Shown: piece after piece, positions 17,005 to 24,943 of the stretch
Position numbering within the stretch: the stretch's first letter is position 1
Layout of the letters: every line of letters begins with the position of its first letter
Position numbers and translations under genes: made by a program
Origin: Pseudorhodobacter antarcticus
GTDB taxonomy: Bacteria > Pseudomonadota > Alphaproteobacteria > Rhodobacterales > Rhodobacteraceae
Assembly (NCBI RefSeq): GCF_900110135.1
Contig: NZ_FOCO01000004.1
Coordinates: 62,001-126,000 of the forward strand
Length of the DNA: 64,000 nt
Direction of reading: 5' to 3'
Notes under the pieces: model-generated
Database searches by the model: none
The model's input: only the letters and a program-made list of their open reading frames with translations
What the model was told of the DNA's origin: nothing

Positions 17005-17020
17005 TTTTGGTATACCATAA
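17005..17020. promoter_or_regulatory. GntR-type operator palindrome
   Basis: A perfect palindrome TGGTATACCA (17008-17017) extends to 16 bases with a single mismatched pair. It lies midway between the divergent idnD-like and idnO-like genes. The TGGTATACCA core is typical of FadR/GntR-subfamily repressors of sugar-acid catabolism. No such regulator gene is inside the window, so its source is unknown. Confidence 0.65.
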
Positions 17021-17084
17021 TCCACAATGGCGGAATGGCAACTGTATTGCCGCGCCCCGCCGAAATGACAGGAAGGGACTGCGG

Positions 17085-17834
17085 ATGGATTTGTTTAACT
17101 TGGCCGGAAAGCGCGCTTTGATCACCGGGTCATCCCAAGGGATTGGCTTTGCGCTGGCAAAGGGGTTGGCCGCTGCGGGGGCGCAGGTGGTTCTGAACGG
17201 GCGCGATACGGGCAAACTGGCGGCGGCGGCGGCGCAGATTGCGGGGGCCAAAACGCTGGCCTTTGATGCGACGGACCACATGGGCGTGCGCGCGGCGGTG
17301 GATGGGTTTGAAGGGGCCGTGGGCCCGATCGACATTTTGGTGAACAACGCCGGCATGCAGCACCGCAGCCCGTTGGAGGATTTTCCCGCCGATGCGTTTG
17401 AACGCCTGTTGCAAACCAATATCGCCAGCGTTTTCCATGTGGGCCAAGCGGTTGCGCGCCATATGATCGCGCGAAAAGCGGGCAAGATTATCAACATCGC
17501 ATCGGTTCAAACCGCGCTCGCCCGTCCGGGCATTGCACCTTATACGGCGACCAAAGGGGCGGTGGGCAACCTGACCAAAGGCATGGCGACCGATTGGGCG
17601 AAACACGGGTTGCAATGCAATGCCATTGCACCGGGGTATTTCGACACGCCATTGAACGCGGCCTTGGTGGCGGATCCGGATTTCAGCGCGTGGTTGGAAA
17701 AACGGACCCCCGCGGGCCGCTGGGGCAATGTCGATGAATTGGTGGGGGCGTGCATATTCCTGTCGTCGCCTGCGTCCAGCTTTGTGAATGGCCATATCCT
17801 ATATGTGGATGGCGGCATAACGGCGTCTCTGTGA
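17085..17834 (+). CDS. idnO: Gluconate 5-dehydrogenase-like short-chain dehydrogenase
   Basis: Short-chain dehydrogenase (249 aa) predicted to interconvert 5-keto-D-gluconate and D-gluconate. Seen in order: cofactor motif TGSSQGIG (residues ~14-21), NNAG, catalytic Ser in NIASVQT, and YTATKG with the Tyr-Lys pair. The C-terminal ILYVDGGI is typical of the family. The start at 17085 follows GGAAGG. Its stop overlaps the gluconokinase GTG start (GTGA), so the kinase product is made with it. The idonate role rests on the neighbouring idnD-like gene and kinase. Confidence 0.85.
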   Translation: MDLFNLAGKRALITGSSQGIGFALAKGLAAAGAQVVLNGRDTGKLAAAAAQIAGAKTLAFDATDHMGVRAAVDGFEGAVGPIDILVNNAGMQHRSPLEDFPADAFERLLQTNIASVFHVGQAVARHMIARKAGKIINIASVQTALARPGIAPYTATKGAVGNLTKGMATDWAKHGLQCNAIAPGYFDTPLNAALVADPDFSAWLEKRTPAGRWGNVDELVGACIFLSSPASSFVNGHILYVDGGITASL

Positions 17835-18334
17835 CGGCGCTTCGGCTGGTTTTGATGGGGGTGGCGGGGTGCGGTAAATCCTCGGTTGGGGCGGCGTTGG
17901 CCCCGATGTTGGGGGCGGTTTATGTCGATGGCGATGATTTGCACCCCGCCGCCAACATCGCCAAAATGCGCGGGGGGCAGGCGCTGACGGATGCAGATCG
18001 CTGGCCTTGGTTGGCGGCTGTTGGGTCTGCGCTGCATCTGCCGGGGCGTATTGTGGGGTGTTCGGCTTTGAAACGCAGCTACCGCGCGCGGATTGCGGAC
18101 CATGCAGGCGGCCCGGTTTGGTTTGTGCATCTGTTGGGCAGCAAGGCAGTTATTGCTGCCCGCATGGCCGCCCGGTCTGGGCATTTCATGCCCGCTAGCT
18201 TGCTCGACAGTCAATTCGCTGTATTAGAGCCTGTTTTGCCAGACGAATCCGCCATAACCGTCGATATTGACCAACCCATGACCACCCTGCTGGAGGAGAT
18301 TGTGGCAAAGCTTGGGTTGAAAGCACATTCTTAA
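17831..18334 (+). CDS. gntK: Gluconokinase
   Basis: Small P-loop kinase (167 aa) phosphorylating D-gluconate to 6-phosphogluconate. The Walker A motif is GVAGCGKSS near residue 10; family motifs DGDDLHPAANIAKM, PLTD-like ALTDADRWPWL and CSALKRSYR follow. The GTG start overlaps the idnO-like stop by four bases. Together with gnd it finishes a path from idonate or gluconate to ribulose 5-phosphate. Confidence 0.9.
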   Translation: MTALRLVLMGVAGCGKSSVGAALAPMLGAVYVDGDDLHPAANIAKMRGGQALTDADRWPWLAAVGSALHLPGRIVGCSALKRSYRARIADHAGGPVWFVHLLGSKAVIAARMAARSGHFMPASLLDSQFAVLEPVLPDESAITVDIDQPMTTLLEEIVAKLGLKAHS

Positions 18335-18344
18335 CCCGCGCTAA

Positions 18345-18366
18345 ATTCGTCTTGGCTTAAATACCT
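18345..18366 (+). repeat. Interspersed box, diverged copy 3
   Basis: This 22-base segment (ATTCGTCTTGG...AATACCT) matches the 23-nt box of 9385 and 45033 with a few changes. It lies in the 47-base gap between the convergent gluconokinase and lpxK genes. The G-run and hairpin that follow the other copies are not obvious here. Confidence 0.5.
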
Positions 18367-18381
18367 AAATTCCGCCCGGTG

Positions 18382-19374
18382 TCACAGGCCCAAGCGGTCA
18401 AAATGCGTCTCTAACACTGCCCAATCGTCCAATCGCAGCCGCACAGGCAGGGTCAACACTTTGGGGCGAAAGGCGGGCGGCAGGCGCACCGCGTCTTTTT
18501 CCGTGGTCACCAATTGCGCCCCAAGGCTGGTCGCCTCATGCTCCAACCGCCGCAAAATCGTGTCGGTGAACGGCTGATGATCGCTCAATGCCTCGCCGCG
18601 CAGCACATTGGCCCCGGTTGCGCGCAGCGTGGCAAAGAATTTGTCAGGGTGGCCAATGCCTGCAAAGGCCAGCACGGGTTCGCCCGCCCAATCCATCCCC
18701 ATTTGCAGCACGTCCAACCGCCCGGTAAGGTGTGGCAAGTGCAATTGCGTGCCCCAAGTTGTGGAAAATTGCGCCTGCGCTGCCGGGTCGCCAATCGACA
18801 GCACCACATCCGCCCGCGCAAGGCCTACCGCCACAGGTTCGCGCAGCGGCCCCGCAGGCAGGCAGCGCCCATTGCCAAACCCGCGCTGGGCGTCGACCAC
18901 AACCAACGATAGTGATTTGGCGATGTTAGGGTCTTGAAACCCATCATCCAGCAGCACCACTTGCGCCCCGGCGGTCTGCGCCGCTGCCACCCCCGCAGCC
19001 CGATCGCGCACGACCCAAGTGGGGGCAAAGGCCGACAACAGCAGCGGTTCATCCCCGGTATCTGCCGCGCTGTGTTGCCGTGCGTCCACCAAAACAGGCC
19101 CCGCCAGCCGCCCGCCATAGCCGCGTGAAACGACATGCACGGCGCGCCCGCGGGCGGTCAGGCGTTCGATCAAGGCGATTGCCGTGGGCGTTTTGCCCGT
19201 GCCGCCTGCGTTCAGGTTGCCGATGCAAATCACGGGCACACCCGCCGTCACGCCCACCCCTTTGCGCAGTCGCCGGGCCGTGGCGGCCCCGTAAATCCAG
19301 CCCAGCGGGGCGAGGACCCGCGCGCGCCAATCGGGGGCGCTGGGGGGGGTATTCCAAAAACCGGGGGCTTGCAT
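18382..19374 (-). CDS. lpxK: Tetraacyldisaccharide 4'-kinase LpxK
   Basis: Inner-membrane-associated kinase that adds the 4'-phosphate to the lipid A disaccharide precursor (330 aa). The P-loop is [17 protein letters not shown] around residues 53-69; other family segments are SRGYGG and [10 protein letters not shown]. The ATG at 19374 overlaps the waaA stop by one base (TGATG); a TTG one codon upstream is also possible. It is the last gene of the DUF4170-waaA-lpxK unit. Confidence 0.92.
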   Translation of the reverse strand: MQAPGFWNTPPSAPDWRARVLAPLGWIYGAATARRLRKGVGVTAGVPVICIGNLNAGGTGKTPTAIALIERLTARGRAVHVVSRGYGGRLAGPVLVDARQHSAADTGDEPLLLSAFAPTWVVRDRAAGVAAAQTAGAQVVLLDDGFQDPNIAKSLSLVVVDAQRGFGNGRCLPAGPLREPVAVGLARADVVLSIGDPAAQAQFSTTWGTQLHLPHLTGRLDVLQMGMDWAGEPVLAFAGIGHPDKFFATLRATGANVLRGEALSDHQPFTDTILRRLEHEATSLGAQLVTTEKDAVRLPPAFRPKVLTLPVRLRLDDWAVLETHFDRLGL

Positions 19375-20573
19375 CAAGGCGTTGCCTCCAGCAAATCGCA
19401 GATCACTTTGATCACGCGGTCCGTCGCCTCTGCCCCATCGGATTCCACGGCCCAGGCGGCCTGCGCCAGTTTGGCGGACCTGTCGGGGGCCAAAAGTTCA
19501 CCCAAGGCGGTGGAAAGTTCGCCCGCGTTGCGCACCAAACTGGTCGCTTGCGCCGACGCGAGGCGGCCCAGCGTGGCCCCGAATGGCCCGGCGCGGGGGC
19601 CATGCAGGATGGCGGAGCCCAGCGCTGCTGCCTCCATCGGGTCGCGGTTGGTGCCTGCGTCTGTCATGCCGCCGCCCAAATAGGTGACCGGGGCGAGGCG
19701 ATACCACAGGCCAAAATCCTGCGCGGGGTCAGTGATATAGACCTGCACGTCGGACTCCGGCTCCTCCTCGGCGGCGCGGCGGGCGATGGTCCAGCCTTCG
19801 GTGTCTTCCATCATCTGGACCAGCGCCGGGATGCGCGCGGGATCTTGGGGGGACAGGATCAACAGCAGGCGGTGGGCCAGTCGCATGGCGCTGCGGTGGG
19901 CGGTGATCACGGCCGCCTCCTCTGCCTCGGGCAATCCGGCGGCGAACCAAACAGGGCGGGTCGCGAGGAGGGCGGCGAGGGCCGTGCGCTCCGCCTCTCG
20001 GCAGGGGAGGACCGCGCTGGGGCTTTCCATGCGGCCTGTGATTTGCAAGGCGGGATCGCTGGCCCCGGCGGCCCGAAAAGCGCGGACGGCGGGGCCATCA
20101 ATCGCAAGGATCGCGCTGAAGGTGCCCAAAAGGCCGCGGATCAGCCCCGGCCACCAGCCGTCGCGGCCCCGCATCAGGGTGGGCGCGCGGGCATCGACCA
20201 GCAGGGCGGGGATGCGGCGGGTGTGCGCCTCGGCCAGCAAGGCGGGACGCAGCTCCCCCTCCGCGAGGATGAGGATATTGGGTTGCCAGTGGTCCAGCAT
20301 GGCCCGCGCTTCGGCCGGGGTATCGTTGGGGGTGGGTTGCCACAGGATACCGCCGTGGCGCAGATCGGGGTTGGTGTCGCTGGTGATCAGGATGTTGAGG
20401 CCGTGATCCTCCTCCAGCCGGCGGGCGAGGCCGGTGATTTGCGGCTGACTGTTGGGGCTGGGGGCGTGAAGCCAGACCAGCGGGCCGTGCGGGCGGGTGG
20501 GCCTGTTCGCAGCGCTGGCGGGGGTGGCCCGGTTCGCCAGATTATAGAGGGTGAGGCCGAGAGAATAGGCCAT
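19374..20573 (-). CDS. waaA: Kdo transferase WaaA
   Basis: Membrane-anchored glycosyltransferase (399 aa) that moves 3-deoxy-D-manno-octulosonate from CMP-Kdo to lipid A. An N-terminal anchor segment ([13 protein letters not shown]) is followed by two Rossmann-like halves. Family features include WLHAPSPNS near residue 34 (usual form WxHAxSxGE), TSDTNPD, and the C-terminal [22 protein letters not shown] donor-binding region. The first motif carries Asn-Ser in place of the common Gly-Glu, a variant also worth checking against Rhodobacterales homologues. It is translationally coupled to lpxK. Confidence 0.88.
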   Translation of the reverse strand: MAYSLGLTLYNLANRATPASAANRPTRPHGPLVWLHAPSPNSQPQITGLARRLEEDHGLNILITSDTNPDLRHGGILWQPTPNDTPAEARAMLDHWQPNILILAEGELRPALLAEAHTRRIPALLVDARAPTLMRGRDGWWPGLIRGLLGTFSAILAIDGPAVRAFRAAGASDPALQITGRMESPSAVLPCREAERTALAALLATRPVWFAAGLPEAEEAAVITAHRSAMRLAHRLLLILSPQDPARIPALVQMMEDTEGWTIARRAAEEEPESDVQVYITDPAQDFGLWYRLAPVTYLGGGMTDAGTNRDPMEAAALGSAILHGPRAGPFGATLGRLASAQATSLVRNAGELSTALGELLAPDRSAKLAQAAWAVESDGAEATDRVIKVICDLLEATP

Positions 20574-20582
20574 TTGGGGGCG

Positions 20583-20837
20583 TTACGCGCCGAGTTCGGC
20601 GGTGGGGGATGTGGGCTGACCTTCGTCATTCAAACGGTGGATATGGGCAATGAAATAGCGGGTCTGCGCCTCATCCACTGTCCTGTGCGCCTCGGCCTTC
20701 CAAGCTTGATAGGCGGTGGCGTAATTGGGGAACATGCCGACGATATGGATGGCATCGGGGTTTTTGAAAACGGTGCTGTCGGTGCTGATAAGTTCGCCGC
20801 CAAAGACGAGGTGAAGGCGCTGTTGGGGGGTGGTCAT
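20583..20837 (-). CDS. DUF4170 small protein
   Basis: Protein of 84 aa recognised as DUF4170 by LHLVFGGEL, VGMFPNYATAYQAWKAEAHRTVDEA and YFIAHIHRL. No signal or membrane segment. It is the first gene before waaA and lpxK (9-base gap) as commonly found in Alphaproteobacteria, but no biochemical role is known to me. GGAGCA lies just upstream of the ATG. Confidence 0.8.
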   Translation of the reverse strand: MTTPQQRLHLVFGGELISTDSTVFKNPDAIHIVGMFPNYATAYQAWKAEAHRTVDEAQTRYFIAHIHRLNDEGQPTSPTAELGA

Positions 20838-21282
20838 CGGGCTGCTCCGTTTCAGGGAAAAAAGGTTGAGCGCAGGGTAGTGGGTTTGGGGCGCGCGCGA
20901 AAGGGGGTGCGAAATCGCGCGCGATGCGGCGGGTAAGGCGTTGGTTTTGTTTGGTTATGGGATTTTTGTTAAGACTTTGGTAAGGTTTGGATCGCGGTTT
21001 TGGGGGTGGGTTTGGTGCATTGCACCGCCGCCAGTGCCCAGAGCGCAGGGGAATGTTGATTGGCGATTTCTGATGTGCCAAAATCCTTTAACAACTGGTT
21101 GAGTTTTGAACGGGGTTTTTGGCGGCGGAAAATGGGTGTTTTTGAAGCCGTGCCAAAAATTTGAAGCCGTGCCAAAAAGGAGCGTTTGTTTCTCTGTTAA
21201 AGGGGCCGCTGTGTGGGCACAGTCTCTGCACCTTGAACCTTCGTTGCACGGGATAACATTGGATTTTTGTAAGTATATGGCT
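20838..21282. other. Gene-free stretch upstream of the Abi-like locus
   Basis: No convincing gene is seen. The stretch is AT-richer than its surroundings towards its right end. It contains a near-perfect palindrome GGTGCA-T-TGCACC (21014-21026) and a 19-bp tandem repeat (21141-21178). It must hold the promoter of the DUF4170-waaA-lpxK unit on the minus strand and probably one for the Abi-like locus on the plus strand; none could be fixed with confidence. Confidence 0.5.
21141..21178 (+). repeat. Perfect 19-bp tandem repeat
   Basis: The unit TTTGAAGCCGTGCCAAAAA occurs twice without a gap (21141-21159 and 21160-21178). It lies about 120 bases before the candidate structured RNA. It encodes no obvious protein. 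It may be a replication-slippage product or a regulator-binding pair. Confidence 0.9.
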
Positions 21283-21360
21283 AAAAAGCGAAAACCCGCG
21301 AGGACCAGTTACGGCTGTCGCGGGCATCTAAGAATTTGAAGGCCTGAATTTGCCTTCGAT
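21283..21360 (+). ncRNA. Candidate structured RNA upstream of Abi-like gene
   Basis: Two stable hairpins follow each other. The first has arms CCCGCGA (21295-21301) and TCGCGGG (21318-21324) with a possible inner CAG/CTG stem. The second has arms GAAGGC (21338-21343) and GCCTTC (21352-21357) with an 8-base loop. Both stems are perfectly paired. Abi_2/AbiF-type HEPN genes are known to be preceded by a conserved RNA that acts as their antitoxin, and this segment is in exactly that place. Identity with that RNA family is inferred from position and structure, not from a search. A 20-codon reading frame also runs through the segment (ATG at 21278) and is the main alternative. Confidence 0.5.
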
Positions 21361-22057
21361 TAGCCTCTTATATGGTTTCACATGCGGACTTGTCAAGCCC
21401 AGCATTGAGGCCGAGAATGACACCGAGTGGAGCATTAATACATTGTTATCTATCATAATATCTCAGGAAAGATTAACTAAGTACCTGGCTGAGGCCGGAC
21501 ATGACTCGGATAGAGCACTAGCGCTCTATGGTTGGAATATCTAGCTCAGCGAGTCATTTTTTCCAGTGCTGAGCGCTGCTGAGGTGTGCCTGCGCAACAC
21601 CTTGGTAACCCGCCTAACCGAAATGTATGGTCAAAATTGGTGGGAAGATCCCGCATTTCTTTTACAAATCAGGAGTGGAGGTAAGAGAATTGTAAAGACG
21701 GCTGGTGACAAGCTTGCAAATACAGGAGCCGTAACTTCAGGCAGGATGACTGCCGAACTTAACTTTGGCTTCTGGGTAAAAATGTTGCTACCTCGTCATG
21801 AGGCAGTCTTTTGGCCGAACTTTCACGCCAATTTTTCTCATTTACCAGCAGCGGTATCATACGAAAGATTATACAAGCGGTGTGATGATGTTCGTGAGTT
21901 TCGCAATCGCATTTTTCACCATGAGCCTATCTTACACAGAAACATAACCGCCGAGTACAGTCAGATCATGGAGCTGATCAAATGGTTTAGCCCTGACAAA
22001 GCAACTTGGATCAAGACGTATTCGCGGGTGATGACGGTGGTACGGCAAAAGCCTTGA
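21350..22057 (+). pseudogene. Abi-like (Abi_2) HEPN protein gene with in-frame amber
   Basis: Two open segments in one frame (21350-21544 and 21545-22057) are separated only by a TAG at 21542-21544. The protein across the stop reads as a normal Abi-like protein. Before the stop are SQERLTKYLAEAGHDSDRA and LYGWNI; after it come LSESFFPVLSAAEVCLRNTL and the HEPN-type motif VREFRNRIFHHE (R-x4-H). A CAG glutamine would restore it. The true start is unclear (TTG at 21350 or 21443); the 21350 TTG overlaps the second RNA hairpin. Base composition is visibly AT-richer than flanking genes, suggesting transfer. Such proteins are abortive-infection RNases. The copy is probably inactive unless the stop is an error or suppressed. 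Confidence 0.75.
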
Positions 22058-22067
22058 AGCTAAGTTC

Positions 22068-22087
22068 CCAAAAACGATCGTTTTTGG
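22068..22087 (+). terminator. Perfect 20-bp palindrome after the Abi-like gene
   Basis: CCAAAAACGA and its exact inverse TCGTTTTTGG form a gapless palindrome 11 bases after the Abi-like stop codon. The right arm includes five T residues, so it could end transcription. An operator role is also possible. Confidence 0.45.
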
Positions 22088-22208
22088 CACACTCAACATC
22101 CCCATCGCCGCTCTCGTATTTTTTGCTTTCACGCACGCCCACCCCGCTGGGATATTTTGGCGGTTGTGTGGTGGTGCATCATGCAGTTGGCGCGGGGTTG
22201 GACGGGGC

Positions 22209-22227
22209 GGTGGGTTGGAAACCCACC
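22209..22227. repeat. GGTGGGT/ACCCACC palindrome, copy 2
   Basis: The hairpin GGTGGGTT, loop GGA, AACCCACC is an 8-bp perfect stem followed by CTACG. It shares its core and the flanking CTAC with the copies at 13068 and 43324, in the opposite orientation to the first. Confidence 0.65.
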
Positions 22228-22417
22228 CTACGCGGCGGGGCGTTAAGGGTGCGCGCAAGTTTTCCCCAAGTTGGCGTGGACTCGGGGGGGGAATTGGCGT
22301 ATGAGGCGCCCTTGGCCCGAAGATGTTCCGGTGCTGGTGGGCGCGGAGGCCCTTACCAGTCAGGGGTGTGGTGGCCGTTTACCGGGCCGATGTGCCCCCC
22401 TGATTTAGGCAGAATAC

Positions 22418-24871
22418 ATGATTGAGAACGTGAATATCGCCGGGCCATTGGCCGCGGCGCTGGAAGCCAAGGGCTATGCCAGTTTGACGCCTGTGCAAGA
22501 GGCAGTTTTGGTGGAGGAAGCGGCGGGGCGTGACCTGCTGGTTTCGGCGCAGACCGGATCTGGCAAAACTGTGGCATTTGGTTTGGCGATTGCGCCCGAT
22601 TTGCTGGCGGGGGCGGAGCGGTTTTTGTTTGCCGACGTGCCGCAAGCGTTGATTATTGCGCCGACGCGGGAATTGGCGCTGCAGGTCGCGCGCGAATTGG
22701 AATGGCTGTATGCCGAGGCGGGCGCAAAGATTGCGACCTGCGTGGGCGGCATGGATTACCGGACCGAAAAGCGGCGTTTGGACCAAGGCGCGCATATTGT
22801 TGTGGGCACGCCGGGGCGGTTGCGCGACCATATTGATCGGCGCTCGCTTGATTTGTCCGGCCTGAAGGCGGCGGTTTTGGACGAAGCGGACGAAATGCTC
22901 GATTTGGGGTTTCGCGACGATTTGGAGTATATTCTGGCCCAAGCGCCGGAAGATCGCCGGACGTTGATGTTTTCGGCGACCGTGCCAAAAGCGATTGCGG
23001 AACTGGCCAAGGTTTTCCAAAACGACGCGCTGCGGTTGCAGACGGCGGGTGAGGCCAAGCAGCACGTCGATATCGAATATCGCGCGTTGTCGGTGCAAGT
23101 GCGCGACCGGGAAAACGCGATATTCAATCTGCTGCGGTTTTATGAAGCGCCGACAGCGATTGTGTTTTGCAAGACGCGGGTGAACGTCAACAGCTTGATG
23201 GCGCGGATGGGCAACCGCGGGTTCAAGGTTGTGGCGCTGTCGGGCGAGTTGAGCCAGCAAGAGCGGACCAACGCGCTGACATCGCTGCGCAGCGGGCGCG
23301 CGCAAGTGTGTATTGCGACGGATGTGGCGGCGCGGGGCATCGATTTGCCGGGGCTGGAATTGGTTATCCACGCCGATTTGCCCAGCAATTCCGAGATTTT
23401 GTTGCACCGTTCGGGGCGGACCGGGCGCGCGGGGTCCAAAGGGGTTTCGGCGCTGATCGTGGCGCCAAGCGAGTTTCGCAAGGCGCAGCGGTTGTTGCAG
23501 GGTGCCAAAGTGGTGGCGGAATGGGGGGCGGCCCCATCGGCAGACGAGGTGCAAGAGCGCGACGACCAGAGGATTTTGGAGCATCCAGCCCTTGGGCCCA
23601 ATGACGGAGAAAATGCTGTTTTGGCCGCGACCCTGTTGGACCGCTTTGGTGCCGAGCAAGTTGCAGCGGCGTTTGTGAGCATTTGGCGGCAGGGGCGATC
23701 ATCGCCCGAAGTGCTGTCTGAGGTGGCAAATGCGGGTGAACGGGCGGCCCCTGCGCCGCGCGGCGAATTTGGTGCATCGGTGTGGTACACGATTTCGGTG
23801 GGTCATACGGGCCGGGCCGAAGCGCGTTGGTTGTTGCCGAAAATTTGTGAGGCGGGCGGGATTACCAAGGATGGTATTGGCGCGATCCGCGTGCAGCACG
23901 ACCTGACCTATGTGCAGATTGGCAAGGCTGTGGCCGATAAGTTTGGCGCGGGTTTGGCAATTGAAGAGGGCGTGGAAATGGTGCGGATGGAGGGGGAGCC
24001 GTCACTGGACCGCCCCGAACGCCCGGCCCGGCCTGCGCGCGCGGAAAAGCCTGCGTATAAGGCGAAACCGTCGCGGTTTATTGAAGATGATGCGCCATTG
24101 CCGGAGCGCAAACCCTATACCAAGCGGGAGCCTGCGGGCGATGCGTGGAGTTCTGACAGCGGAACGCCTGCTGGGTTTGAAGGCAAGGCGGAAGGGTCGA
24201 AACGGGCGGCGAAGCCATATGCCAAGCCTGAGGGCGCGAAACCCTATGCCAAGCCTGCGGGGGATAAGCCTTATGGCAAGCCCGCTGCGAGGCCTGCCGA
24301 TGGCGAGAAGAAGGCATGGGTCAAGCGCGAGCCGGGCGATGGCAAGCCGTGGGAAGATCGCGGCGATGCGCCTGCGCGCAAACCCTATGCCAAGCGCGAG
24401 GACGGTGCGAAACCTTATGCCAAGCCAGCGGGCGACAAGCCGTACGGCAAGCCAGCGGGCGACAAGCCCTATGCGCCACGGGGCGACAAGCCTTATGCAA
24501 AGCGTGCGGAGGGGGAGGGGGCAAAACCCTATGCCCGCAAGGCCGAGGGCGATGCGCCAAAACCTTATGCAAAGCGGGCCGATGGGGCGAAACCCTATGC
24601 GCCGCGCGGGGCCAGTCCGGATGCGGGAGGCGAGCGTAAGCCACGCTGGAAGCCCGAGGAAGGCGCTGCGGCCAAGCCACGGTCGGCAGGGATGAAATCA
24701 CACGGCGGGGCGGAGGGGAAACCTGCGCGGTCTGCCGGGTTCAAATCGCACGGGGCGGAAGGCAAGAGTTTTGGCAAGCCGAGTGCGGGCAAGCCATTTG
24801 CCAAACCTGCAAAGCCGAAAGCGAACCCGAACGACACCAGCAAACGCTTTGTGCCGCCGAAAAAAGGGTAA
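22418..24871 (+). CDS. DbpA-like DEAD-box RNA helicase with KPY-repeat tail
   Basis: ATP-dependent RNA helicase (817 aa), probably acting in ribosome assembly or RNA turnover. Motifs: Q-motif region TPVQ, Walker A SAQTGSGKT (43-51), PTREL, DEAD (155-158), SAT, and HRSGRTGRAG. A DbpA-type RNA-binding domain (about 455-535, with FGASVWYTISVGHTGRAEARWLLP) follows. From about residue 560 the tail carries some twelve KPY units (KPYAKP, KPYGKP, KPYAKR and variants) rich in Lys, Pro, Gly and Asp, then Ser/Lys-rich sequence ending in VPPKKG. The core is near 540 residues, so the tail adds about 280. It ends at a clear terminator. Confidence 0.9.
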   Translation: MIENVNIAGPLAAALEAKGYASLTPVQEAVLVEEAAGRDLLVSAQTGSGKTVAFGLAIAPDLLAGAERFLFADVPQALIIAPTRELALQVARELEWLYAEAGAKIATCVGGMDYRTEKRRLDQGAHIVVGTPGRLRDHIDRRSLDLSGLKAAVLDEADEMLDLGFRDDLEYILAQAPEDRRTLMFSATVPKAIAELAKVFQNDALRLQTAGEAKQHVDIEYRALSVQVRDRENAIFNLLRFYEAPTAIVFCKTRVNVNSLMARMGNRGFKVVALSGELSQQERTNALTSLRSGRAQVCIATDVAARGIDLPGLELVIHADLPSNSEILLHRSGRTGRAGSKGVSALIVAPSEFRKAQRLLQGAKVVAEWGAAPSADEVQERDDQRILEHPALGPNDGENAVLAATLLDRFGAEQVAAAFVSIWRQGRSSPEVLSEVANAGERAAPAPRGEFGASVWYTISVGHTGRAEARWLLPKICEAGGITKDGIGAIRVQHDLTYVQIGKAVADKFGAGLAIEEGVEMVRMEGEPSLDRPERPARPARAEKPAYKAKPSRFIEDDAPLPERKPYTKREPAGDAWSSDSGTPAGFEGKAEGSKRAAKPYAKPEGAKPYAKPAGDKPYGKPAARPADGEKKAWVKREPGDGKPWEDRGDAPARKPYAKREDGAKPYAKPAGDKPYGKPAGDKPYAPRGDKPYAKRAEGEGAKPYARKAEGDAPKPYAKRADGAKPYAPRGASPDAGGERKPRWKPEEGAAAKPRSAGMKSHGGAEGKPARSAGFKSHGAEGKSFGKPSAGKPFAKPAKPKANPNDTSKRFVPPKKG

Positions 24872-24880
24872 ATTTTAAGG

Positions 24881-24915
24881 AAAGGGCCCGGGCAGCGATG
24901 CGCCGGGCCTTTTTC
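24881..24915 (+). terminator. Rho-independent terminator after the helicase gene
   Basis: An 11-bp stem (AAAGGGCCCGG with CCGGGCCTTTT, one G-U pair) is followed by T residues. It lies between the convergent helicase and histidine kinase genes, so it can serve the plus strand and possibly, through the A-run, the minus strand. Confidence 0.85.
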
Positions 24916-24943
24916 ATTTGGAGGCTTTATTTGGGCTTTTGGG

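Larger units (their letters stand above)
22058..22417. other. Gene-free stretch before the DEAD-box helicase
   Basis: No recognisable gene. It contains a 20-bp perfect palindrome at 22068-22087 just after the Abi-like gene, and one copy of the GGTGGGT/ACCCACC hairpin at 22209-22227. A 35-codon open frame (22301-22408) has no detectable relatives by eye and no clear ribosome site, and is not called. The promoter of the helicase gene must lie here, but no strong -35/-10 pair was recognised. Confidence 0.5.

Noticed and set aside
20838-21345. A tRNA or tmRNA-related insertion site near the Abi-like locus
   Set aside because: No cloverleaf, CCA end or TΨC-like loop could be found on either strand.
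22301-22408. A 35-codon frame before the helicase gene
   Set aside because: No ribosome site of good quality, no recognisable domain, and it lies in a repeat-containing gap.
24200-24610. Repeated DNA resembling a spacer-repeat array
   Set aside because: The repeats are in-frame codons for KPY units of the helicase tail, irregular in length, with no spacers.
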